From Nitrospirota bacterium (GTDB taxonomy: Bacteria; Nitrospinota; Nitrospinia; Nitrospinales; Nitrospinaceae): 5,563 bases of DNA. Positions 1-5,563 of this stretch are shown one piece after another. The translations under genes were made by a program, and so were the position numbers. A model generated the notes under the pieces. That model was not told the origin of the DNA. It was given only the letters and a program-made list of their open reading frames with translations, and searched no databases. How positions within the stretch are numbered: the stretch's first letter is position 1; every line of letters begins with the position of its first letter. The stretch is taken from NCBI GenBank assembly GCA_003229345.1, contig QIDN01000109.1, forward strand, positions 1 through 5,563, in the 5' to 3' direction.

Positions 1-2427
1 GTTTTCGCTTTTTATTGAGGGAGGCCCCTTTTTTATACTAATTTTTGCGACCTGAGCGATAGGAACATGTTGCCCCAGGGGTGTAGGGATCAGAACTCGT
101 TGCAATTTATTAATATCATCACGCAGGTCCCGGCTGTAACGCAGGTTGACGGGATAACGCTCGAGGCCTTCAATGGTGGTGGTGATATTCATCCCCCCGA
201 CGGCGGTTTGAATGACATCTTGAATATCTCCTACGGTTAAGCCATAACGGGCGGCCTGTTTCCGGTCGATCTCGAAGTCAAAATAGTTCCCCCCCACCAC
301 GCGTTCAGAATAAACGCTGAGGGTACCCGGTATTTTGCTAACGACCGCTTCCACCTGTTCACCCAGTTTCTGAAGAACATTCAAATCGACCCCGGCGATT
401 TTAATTCCAACGGGAGTCTTTATCCCGGTGGATAACATATCAATCCGGGTCTTGATGGGCATGGTCCAGGCGTTGGTCACTCCCGGGAATTTTACGGCTG
501 CGTTCATCTCAGCGATGAGTTTCTTGATCGTCATTCCAGGCCGCCACTCACTTTCAGGTTTGAGCGTGATGGTGGTCTCTACCATGCTCAAGGGCGCGGG
601 ATCCGTGGCTGTTTCCGCCCGTCCGATTTTTCCGAATACATGATGGACTTCCGGGAATTGTCTGATAATCTTGTCGCTCTGCTGAAGGAATTCCTTGGCT
701 TTGGTGATGGATATTCCCGGCAGGGTGCTCGGCATGTAAAGCAGATCGCCTTCGTTGAGCGGCGGCATGAATTCGGAACCCAGCTGTTTGAGCGGGATGA
801 TGGTGACCGCCAAAACCAGGAAGGCAATAAGAATAACCACCGGTTTCATTCTTAAAACCGTCCAGATGATGGGCTTGTAAATATTGATGAGCAACCAGTT
901 GAGCGGATTTCTTTTTTCCGGAAGAATCCGCCCGCGAACAAAATACCCCATCATGACTGGAACCAGGGTAACGGAAAGAAGAGCCGCCGCGGCCATGGAA
1001 TAGGTTTTGGTGAAGGCCAGAGGCGAAAACAATCTCCCTTCCTGCGCCTGCAGGGTGAAAACCGGAAGGAATGATACGGTGATGATTAAAAGGCTGAAGA
1101 ACAGGGCGGGCCCTACCTCTGATGCGGCTTCATAAATAATTTGCCAATGATCTTTTTGACCTTGATCGTGTTCCAAATGTTTATGGGCATTTTCAATCAT
1201 TACGATGGCGCCATCTATCATGGCGCCGATGGCGATGGCGATGCCCCCCAGAGACATGATATTCGCACTCAGCCCTTGAGTATGCATGACGATGAAGGCC
1301 ATCAGAATGCCGACCGGCAGGGTTAGAATGGCCACCAGGGCGGACCGCAAATGCAGAAGGAAAACGATGCAGATAATGGAAACGACGATGATTTCTTCAA
1401 GTAGCTTCTCTTCGAGGTTTTCGATGGCCCGATGGATCAATGCCGACCGGTCATACACCGGGAGTATCTCCACTCCTTCAGGCAGGCCGGCTTTTAAATC
1501 TTCCAGCTTTTGTTTAACACCGTTAATGACATCCAGGGCATTTTCCCCAAAGCGCATCACAACCACGCCGGCGGCTACTTCGCCTTCCCCATCGAGCTCT
1601 ACCAGGCCGCGCCTCAATTCGGGCCCCATTGACACATTGGCCACATCCTGCATTAGTATGGGCGTCCCCTTGGCATCCACTCCGACGGCAATATCTTTAA
1701 TGTCCTGTAAGTTTTTGATGTACCCCAACCCCCGCACCATGAATTCCGTTTCCGACATTTCCAGGAGTCTTCCACCCACATCATTATTGCTGCGTTTGAT
1801 AGCCGTTACGATTTTGTGTAAGGGAATATCGTAAGCGAAAAGTTTATTGGGATCGACTTCCACCTGGTATTGCTTGACGTATCCGCCGATGCTCGCCACT
1901 TCGGAAACGCCGGGAACCGTCTGCAGTTCGTAGCGCAGGTACCAGTCCTGAATAGTCCGTAAATCGGACAGGTCATTTTTCCCGGTTCTGTCAACCAAAG
2001 CATATTCATAAACCCAACCGACACCGGTGGCATCGGGTCCGATGGAAGGGTTGACACCGGGGGGCAATCGCCCCGCCACAAAATTCAGTTGTTCCAGCAC
2101 CCGGCTTCGGGCCCAGTACATGTCCGTTCCATCTTCAAAAATAATGTAAACAAACGAAAACCCGAAAAAGGAATAACCGCGAACTATCGTAGCGAAAGGG
2201 ACGGCGAGCATGCTGGTGGTCAAGGGGTAGGTGATCTGGTCTTCGACGATTTGCGGCGCTTGCCCGGGGAACTCGGTGAAGATGATGACCTGGACGTCAC
2301 TCAAATCCGGTATGGCGTCCAGAGGCGTGCGCAGCATGGAAAAAATTCCCCAGGCCAGGATAAACAGGGTACCCAAAATAATCAGGAATCGATTCTTCAG
2401 GGAAAATGCTATGACTTTTTTTAGCAT
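1..2427 (-). CDS. cusA: CusA-like Cu(I)/Ag(I) RND efflux pump, N-terminal 809 residues (partial, runs off left edge)
   Basis: Inner-membrane, proton-driven pump of the heavy-metal RND family; it should take Cu(I)/Ag(I) from the periplasm or adaptor and pass it to the outer-membrane channel. The frame is open from ATG at 2427 to base 1 (809 codons, no stop), so about 230 C-terminal residues, including TM8-12, lie outside. Seen: TM1 at about 12-32, the PDLSDVQVII motif at 40-49, TM2-TM6 at about 343-495, TM7 at about 528-546, then the start of the second periplasmic loop. Against E. coli CusA as I remember it, numbering is identical up to a cytoplasmic loop, then offset by 8. Asp405 (proton relay) is present; metal-site methionines 573/623/672 correspond to M565 (LLYMPSTLPG), M615 (SMVETT) and M664 (RIDMLSTGIK). 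Cleft residues R83, E559, D609, E617, R661 and K670 are also kept. CzcA-type Zn/Co pumps lack these methionines. Start chosen 3 bases after the HD-GYP stop; no clear ribosome-binding site. Confidence 0.96.
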   Translation of the reverse strand, partial: MLKKVIAFSLKNRFLIILGTLFILAWGIFSMLRTPLDAIPDLSDVQVIIFTEFPGQAPQIVEDQITYPLTTSMLAVPFATIVRGYSFFGFSFVYIIFEDGTDMYWARSRVLEQLNFVAGRLPPGVNPSIGPDATGVGWVYEYALVDRTGKNDLSDLRTIQDWYLRYELQTVPGVSEVASIGGYVKQYQVEVDPNKLFAYDIPLHKIVTAIKRSNNDVGGRLLEMSETEFMVRGLGYIKNLQDIKDIAVGVDAKGTPILMQDVANVSMGPELRRGLVELDGEGEVAAGVVVMRFGENALDVINGVKQKLEDLKAGLPEGVEILPVYDRSALIHRAIENLEEKLLEEIIVVSIICIVFLLHLRSALVAILTLPVGILMAFIVMHTQGLSANIMSLGGIAIAIGAMIDGAIVMIENAHKHLEHDQGQKDHWQIIYEAASEVGPALFFSLLIITVSFLPVFTLQAQEGRLFSPLAFTKTYSMAAAALLSVTLVPVMMGYFVRGRILPEKRNPLNWLLINIYKPIIWTVLRMKPVVILIAFLVLAVTIIPLKQLGSEFMPPLNEGDLLYMPSTLPGISITKAKEFLQQSDKIIRQFPEVHHVFGKIGRAETATDPAPLSMVETTITLKPESEWRPGMTIKKLIAEMNAAVKFPGVTNAWTMPIKTRIDMLSTGIKTPVGIKIAGVDLNVLQKLGEQVEAVVSKIPGTLSVYSERVVGGNYFDFEIDRKQAARYGLTVGDIQDVIQTAVGGMNITTTIEGLERYPVNLRYSRDLRDDINKLQRVLIPTPLGQHVPIAQVAKISIKKGPPSIKSEN

Positions 2428-2433
2428 CCGTTA
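2428..2433 (-). other. Gene junction TAA-CGG-ATG, same reading frame, probable translational coupling
   Basis: The HD-GYP stop TAA (2433-2431) is followed by one codon-sized spacer CGG and then the cusA ATG (2427). Both genes lie in the same reading frame. The 25 bases before the ATG contain no GGAGG-like sequence (the nearest purines are AACGG directly against the start), so cusA translation probably depends on ribosomes finishing the upstream gene. This is inference from spacing and the missing Shine-Dalgarno. Confidence 0.6.
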
Positions 2434-3390
2434 TGACTTGGATAAGGGTTTGTTTTCCTGGGATTCTCCCGAGTATTTTTCCGGGGAATATTTGAATTCC
2501 TTAAAGCAAACTTCGGAGCAGAAAGTATACGTTTGATTTTTATGCGTGAATTGGAACAAGGGATTTCTCCGGTTGGTAGGCATGCCGCACACCGGATCGT
2601 AATCCTGGCTAGTGCTCCTTTGTTGAACAAAATTTATAAAAGCAGAGGTGAGATTTGGATCAAATTGCGTTCCCATCCCCTGTTGCAAGGCGTTTAAAAT
2701 ATCATTTTTTTGCATTGCAATGCGGTAGGATCGGCCGAATGCCATTGCATCATAAGCGTCTGCAAGGCTTAAAATCTTTGATCCTAAAGGAATCTGTTCC
2801 GCGGACAGGCCGTCGGGATAGCCGGTACCATCATATCGTTCATGATGGTTACGGATAATTTTGGCGACATTTTCAAATCCTTTAAGGGCCTTGATTGAAT
2901 TGGCTCCGCGCAGAGGATGCTTTTTAATCTCGCGAAACTCTTCCTCGCCTAATTTTCCGTTTGTTTTCAAAATAAAGTCGGGCACGCCGATTTTGCCGAT
3001 ATCATGCAATTCCGCCGCTGTGGTAATTTCCTCAATTTCTGCTGAAGACAATTTTAAATATTCAGCGAATTGTCTTGTTAAATCACGGACATGCTTGGAA
3101 TGTCCCTCCGTGTAAGAATCCTTCAGGTCAATGAGTGAGACTAGAGACAACTTAATCCCCATCAATCCTTCTATCGTTTCTTGTTGAGATTTCATTATTT
3201 TCAAGGCATCGAAATACAGAAGAAGAGATAAAAAAACAACCAGTAATAGCGAAACCATCATAATTCCCGCATGATGTCTTTCAAGAAAACCGCTTTGGAA
3301 ATAAAAGCTGGACGTTGCCAGAAATGTGATTGCAACGATCCCATAAATTTTCCAAAAGAGTTTCGACCTGCCTTTTAATAGGGAATTCAT
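2431..3390 (-). CDS. Membrane-anchored HD-GYP domain protein with C-terminal YHS metal-binding domain
   Basis: A 319-residue probable cyclic-di-GMP phosphodiesterase. Two TM helices (about 11-31 and 41-60) are joined by a loop of about 10 residues, so there is no periplasmic sensor domain. A linker at 61-85 leads to an HD-GYP domain at about 86-258. Expected metal ligands and motifs are present: H97 (GHSKHV), H129-D130 (HDIGKIGVPD), H158 (KHPLRGA), H182-H183 with GYP at 190-192 (HHERYDGTGYP), and D211 (ADAYDAM). HD-GYP proteins hydrolyse c-di-GMP with a di- or trinuclear iron or manganese site. Residues 264-307 form a YHS domain with C268 (DPVCGM), C291 and C295 (FCSEVC), a fold common in copper-transport proteins. 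Both domains should be cytoplasmic. The ATG at 3390 has a weak GGAA 8 bases upstream; the next Met (44) would remove TM1. The gene lies 63 bases after cusB and 3 before cusA, implying co-expression. Activity and metal sensing are inferred. Confidence 0.93.
   Translation of the reverse strand: MNSLLKGRSKLFWKIYGIVAITFLATSSFYFQSGFLERHHAGIMMVSLLLVVFLSLLLYFDALKIMKSQQETIEGLMGIKLSLVSLIDLKDSYTEGHSKHVRDLTRQFAEYLKLSSAEIEEITTAAELHDIGKIGVPDFILKTNGKLGEEEFREIKKHPLRGANSIKALKGFENVAKIIRNHHERYDGTGYPDGLSAEQIPLGSKILSLADAYDAMAFGRSYRIAMQKNDILNALQQGMGTQFDPNLTSAFINFVQQRSTSQDYDPVCGMPTNRRNPLFQFTHKNQTYTFCSEVCFKEFKYSPEKYSGESQENKPLSKS
2470..2601 (-). other. YHS domain coding segment at the end of the HD-GYP gene
   Basis: Encodes residues 264-307 of the HD-GYP protein. 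It begins DPVCGM and contains the TYTFCSEVCFKEF core followed by SPEKY, the usual YHS layout (aromatic residue, FCS, CxxxC, Phe, PEKY). Three cysteines (268, 291, 295) could bind a thiophilic metal such as Cu(I). YHS domains usually occur alone or within heavy-metal P-type ATPases; here one is fused to a signalling enzyme. Confidence 0.88.
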
Positions 3391-3453
3391 TTAATGAGTT
3401 CCATGTGCATTTTCTGACTTGTCAGGATAGACCCAACAATCCCGGGAGCTTTT
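3391..3453 (-). other. 63-base cusB to HD-GYP intergenic gap
   Basis: The only non-coding stretch of any size. It holds a 5-bp inverted repeat with a 2-base loop (3414-3425) and the 8-base palindrome TCCCGGGA (3440-3447). Neither is followed, in the direction of transcription, by a T-run, so no Rho-independent terminator is supported. A weak GGAA (3399-3402) lies 8 bases before the HD-GYP ATG and is the best ribosome-binding candidate. I see no clear -35/-10 pair, so the downstream genes are most simply read from the same transcript as cusB. Confidence 0.5.
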
Positions 3454-5169
3454 TTACATTTTTTTATGATCCATTTTGGGCATATCCATTGTTTTGCTCC
3501 GGTCCGCTGCTTTCGGGCCCTTCCCTTTTTTCTCAGTCTGCAATTTATTTAGGGCTTCTTGAAGATTGCTTTCGGAATCGATAAGGAAAGTGGAGGAGGT
3601 GACCACAGTTTCTCCAGCGCGAAGCCCTTTGAGGACCCGATAATATCCATTTGCCTTGACTCCCAGGATGAGTTCCCGGGATTCAAATGTTCCGGAAGGA
3701 TTTTGAACAATCACGATCTCTCTCTCTCCGGAGTGGATCACCGCCTCTTCCGGAACCGCCACTCCTTTTTTGGTGATGGTGGATTTGATGATGACGTTGG
3801 CGTACATGTCCGGTTTCAGTTTCCAATCCGGGTTGGCAAACTCCATGCGCACCTTGAGGGTCCGGGTCTTGGGGTCCAGAAAGGGATCAACATAAGTTAC
3901 CCTGCCGACAAATTTTTTACCGGGAAAGTAGGACAGGCTCATTTCCGCATATTGGCCGAGTTTGACCCAGGGCATTTCGTATTCGTATATATCGGCCATC
4001 ACCCAGATGTTGGACAGATCGGCGATCATATACAGGCTCATTCCCGGCTTGACGCGCATTCCCTGCAAGGCCTCTTTCTTGATGACAAATCCGCGTACCG
4101 GCGAGTGGATGTGCATGGTCTTGGTGATTACCTTATCGCGAATCAGCGCTTCGATTTGATGATCTGCGATGTCAAATAGCTCGAGCCGCCTGCGGGTGGT
4201 TCTCAGTAAACTTTTTGCACCTTCACTGATCTCAGTGAACGGGCTTTTTTCTAAGGATTTCTGGTATTCTAAAGCCAGCAGAAATTCTTCCTGTGTGGAC
4301 ACCAGTTCCGGACTGTAAATTTCCAGTAGCATGTCGTTTTGATTAACTTCCTGCCCGGTGAAATCAACATGGAGCTTTTCGATCCACCCCGCATATTTGG
4401 TATGAATGTGGTAGACTATTCTCTCGTCGTAGGTGAGGAGGCCGATAGTTCGGATTTCACGAGTCAGTGTGCGGTTTTTGACCTTTACTGTTTTTACGCC
4501 GATATTCTGGACCATGATGGGGTCGATTCTAATTTGCCCGGCTACTGCCGATTCGTCTTCATAAACCGGAATCAGATCCATGCCCATCGGGCTTTTTCCC
4601 GGCTTGTCGCGAACGTAAGTGGGATTCATGGGAGACTGCCAGTATTTGATTTTTCTTTCTTCCTCATACACTGGAACCAGATCCATGCCCATCGGGCTCT
4701 TTCCCGGCTCATCGCGGATGTAAGAAGGGTTCATGGGAGACTGCCAGTATTTGATTTTTCTTTTTTCTTTTCCAGGGATTTTCTCGCCGTTCTTCCCTTT
4801 CTTTTTCATTTTGGATTCTTTAATGACCTGAGTCAGCTTTTCCTCATAGGAAGCGATTTTTTCTTTGGAAAAACGGCTCCACTCCTCAAGTTGGTCCATT
4901 GTTCCCTGGAGATTTTCCGAACTGGTAAAAAACCCCCCGAAGTAAATTCCTATGCTTAACAGAATCAGCGCCAGAAATTTTGGATAAGAAAACTTCATGC
5001 CGGATTTTATTACCGGAGTATCAGCCTTTTCTTCTTTCTTTTTCGGGAAAATAATTTCCTCTCCCTGTTCTATAGGAGAACTCGCTTCCTGCTCCATGGG
5101 AGAATCCGCTTCCTGCTCCATGGGAGAGTCAACCTCATGTTTGTTTTCTGATTTGCCTTTATCATTCAT
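3454..5169 (-). CDS. cusB: CusB-like periplasmic adaptor (membrane fusion protein) with duplicated Met-type metal-binding segment
   Basis: 571-residue RND adaptor linking inner-membrane pump and outer-membrane channel and likely handing Cu(I)/Ag(I) to CusA; longer than E. coli CusB (about 407). Order: charged cytoplasmic head with three 8-residue repeats (13-36); single TM/uncleaved signal anchor (about 65-81, no lipobox cysteine); helical, Lys-rich linker (85-137); two tandem metal-binding segments (138-170, 173-205), each YWQSPMNP...GKSPMGMD with a Met triad (M146/M160/M162 and M181/M195/M197) matching E. coli CusB M49/M64/M66; first barrel-sandwich half (about 255-290); helical hairpin (about 287-345); second half (about 351-396, HIHSPVRGFV); beta-barrel and membrane-proximal domains (about 397-535); Met-rich tail MDMPKMDHKKM. 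The protein has no cysteine. I chose ATG 5169 (GGA 8 bases upstream); an in-frame TTG at 5196, overlapping the tolC stop by 4 bases, would add 9 residues. Confidence 0.95.
   Translation of the reverse strand: MNDKGKSENKHEVDSPMEQEADSPMEQEASSPIEQGEEIIFPKKKEEKADTPVIKSGMKFSYPKFLALILLSIGIYFGGFFTSSENLQGTMDQLEEWSRFSKEKIASYEEKLTQVIKESKMKKKGKNGEKIPGKEKRKIKYWQSPMNPSYIRDEPGKSPMGMDLVPVYEEERKIKYWQSPMNPTYVRDKPGKSPMGMDLIPVYEDESAVAGQIRIDPIMVQNIGVKTVKVKNRTLTREIRTIGLLTYDERIVYHIHTKYAGWIEKLHVDFTGQEVNQNDMLLEIYSPELVSTQEEFLLALEYQKSLEKSPFTEISEGAKSLLRTTRRRLELFDIADHQIEALIRDKVITKTMHIHSPVRGFVIKKEALQGMRVKPGMSLYMIADLSNIWVMADIYEYEMPWVKLGQYAEMSLSYFPGKKFVGRVTYVDPFLDPKTRTLKVRMEFANPDWKLKPDMYANVIIKSTITKKGVAVPEEAVIHSGEREIVIVQNPSGTFESRELILGVKANGYYRVLKGLRAGETVVTSSTFLIDSESNLQEALNKLQTEKKGKGPKAADRSKTMDMPKMDHKKM
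4556..4765 (-). repeat. In-frame tandem direct repeat, two 105-bp units in cusB (duplicated metal-binding segment)
   Basis: Units 4556-4660 and 4661-4765 are offset by exactly 105 bases (35 codons). By hand, 4561-4660 against 4666-4765 gives 88 of 100 identical bases, with a perfect run through the CTGCCAGTAT block. The protein copies differ at few positions (for example PSYIRDEP against PTYVRDKP, DLVPVYEE against DLIPVYED). Each unit carries one complete Met triad, so the duplication doubles metal-binding capacity while keeping the frame. Confidence 0.93.
5062..5133 (-). repeat. Three tandem 24-bp repeats encoding an acidic octapeptide in the CusB N-terminus
   Basis: Units 5062-5085, 5086-5109 and 5110-5133 encode ASSPIEQG, ADSPMEQE and VDSPMEQE. 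The two units nearest the start codon differ at 3 of 24 bases; the third is more diverged (6 differences from its neighbour). The repeat lies before the membrane anchor, so it should be cytoplasmic if the anchor is in the usual N-in orientation. No known function is recognised; slippage expansion is plausible. Confidence 0.9.
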
Positions 5170-5196
5170 AATTTTTGTCCATAGAAGCGGAATCAA
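5170..5196 (-). promoter_or_regulatory. Start-site region of cusB (ATG 5169 versus TTG 5196)
   Basis: The tolC stop TGA occupies 5195-5193. An in-frame TTG at 5196-5194 overlaps it as TTGA, while the ATG at 5169 has GGA at 5180-5178, a spacing of 8 bases. Neither has a strong Shine-Dalgarno. The ATG is preferred because of start-codon strength; the TTG has the merit of the overlap typical of coupled genes. The choice does not affect any domain. Confidence 0.5.
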
Positions 5197-5563
5197 AATA
5201 ACAATTGCCCCACCACATGCTCCAATGCTGCGAGATTCTGTTCGTAATCCGCCAGCTCGCGGTCATATTTGATTTCCCATTCCAGCAAGGTGACCTGATT
5301 GTCGATCAAGGTCAGAAAATCAACTTTGTCTACGCTATACGCACCCATGGACGACTCCAGCGTTTGCCGCGCTTGCGGGATAATTCCGGTCTTAATCAAG
5401 CTGATCAGTTCGCGGCCTTTGGTTTCTCTATCCATGATTATTTTGATATTTAAAAACACATCATTCTTTGCGGCGTTAAAGGATTCTTTAGTCGTTGCGA
5501 TCCGATAGTTTTCCTCCGCTACTTTTTTTCTTTGCTTGGTGGCAAACCAGATCGGGATGGTGA
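5193..5563 (-). CDS. TolC/CusC-like outer-membrane efflux channel, C-terminal 122 residues (partial, runs off right edge)
   Basis: The C-terminal end of an outer-membrane efflux protein, the channel of the tripartite pump. The frame is open from the right edge to TGA at 5193-5195; the start and most of the protein lie outside. Visible text begins TIPIWFATKQRKKVAEENYR and continues into a long, amphipathic, alanine- and glutamate-rich helical region. Near the end comes the family's characteristic block: GIIPQARQTLESSMGAYSV, then KVDFLTLIDNQVTLLEWEI, then YEQNLAALEHVVGQLL. The equivalent block in metal-RND channels of the CusC/CzcC type carries the same GK/DKVDFLTLLD and LE..VG pattern. Immediate linkage to cusB supports a role in copper/silver export. 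GTG at 5459 is an internal codon, not a start, because homologous sequence continues upstream of it. Whether it is CusC proper or a generic OEP protein cannot be decided from the tail alone. Confidence 0.9.
   Translation of the reverse strand, partial: TIPIWFATKQRKKVAEENYRIATTKESFNAAKNDVFLNIKIIMDRETKGRELISLIKTGIIPQARQTLESSMGAYSVDKVDFLTLIDNQVTLLEWEIKYDRELADYEQNLAALEHVVGQLLF

Noticed and set aside
1286..1834. Plus-strand open frame of 182 codons
   Set aside because: Antisense to the well-supported cusA frame; low-complexity Ser/Arg/Thr-rich translation with no domain.
1..2427. Assignment of the pump as CzcA (Co/Zn/Cd)
   Set aside because: The LLYMPSTLPG, SMVETT and RIDMLSTGIK motifs carry the three Cu/Ag-site methionines, which CzcA-type pumps lack.
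3387..3410. Seven-codon minus-strand leader ORF (MHMELIK) whose TGA overlaps the HD-GYP ATG by 4 bases
   Set aside because: The ATGA overlap is suggestive of coupling, but there is no ribosome-binding site before it and such a short frame easily arises by chance.
3414..3425. Inverted repeat CTGAC-TT-GTCAG as a terminator or operator
   Set aside because: The stem is only 5 bp with a 2-base loop and has no T-run downstream in the direction of transcription; too short to call an operator without relatives.
3559..4179. Long plus-strand open frame (206 codons), with a similar one at 4339-4959
   Set aside because: Both lie antisense to cusB, whose protein matches a known family along its whole length. 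Their translations show no recognisable domain and mirror the codon pattern of the opposite strand, including an echo of the 105-bp repeat.
5193..5459. Separate small gene starting at GTG 5459
   Set aside because: The same frame stays open to the window edge and its upstream residues (TIPIWFATKQRKK) fit the outer-membrane efflux protein family, so this is the tail of a larger gene.
1..5563. Insertion sequence, CRISPR array, tRNA or phage signature
   Set aside because: Almost every base is accounted for by four collinear genes; no terminal inverted repeats, spaced repeats or cloverleaf pattern was seen. The only repeats are the two in-frame arrays within cusB.

Overview
The window is one continuous minus-strand gene block from a copper/silver efflux locus of the Cus type (heavy-metal RND tripartite pump) in a Gram-negative bacterium. 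In transcription order, from the right edge to the left, it holds: the C-terminal end of a TolC/CusC-like outer-membrane channel (cut by the right edge); a CusB-like periplasmic adaptor; a membrane-anchored HD-GYP protein with a C-terminal YHS metal-binding domain; and the first 809 codons of a CusA-like RND pump (cut by the left edge). The coding regions are nearly contiguous: about 23 bases (or a 4-base overlap) between tolC and cusB, 63 between cusB and the HD-GYP gene, and 3 between the HD-GYP gene and cusA. No convincing terminator, tRNA, mobile element or CRISPR array is visible, and the operon promoter must lie beyond the right edge. No gene-free stretch longer than 63 bases exists.

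Substrate assignment to Cu(I)/Ag(I) is strong. Numbered against E. coli CusA (recalled from memory), the pump keeps the three binding-site methionines at the equivalents of 573, 623 and 672, the transmembrane Asp405, and the charged cleft residues. The adaptor carries methionine-type metal-binding segments and has no cysteine at all.

The unusual parts are: (1) a two-TM HD-GYP protein, with an apparently complete catalytic motif set and a cytoplasmic YHS domain, placed between cusB and cusA. This suggests a link between metal status and cyclic-di-GMP turnover; (2) an in-frame 105-bp tandem duplication in cusB that doubles the metal-binding segment; (3) a cytoplasmic N-terminal extension of CusB with three 8-residue acidic repeats; (4) a Met-rich C-terminal tail on CusB.

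The expected system is a channel-adaptor-pump complex that extrudes Cu(I)/Ag(I) from the periplasm, with an embedded signalling protein made from the same transcript. No CusF chaperone or CusRS regulator is seen here. Taxonomy cannot be fixed: mid-range GC, the HD-GYP protein and the methionine-type CusB segment would suit a deltaproteobacterium, Nitrospinota or Nitrospirota member, but that is a low-confidence guess.
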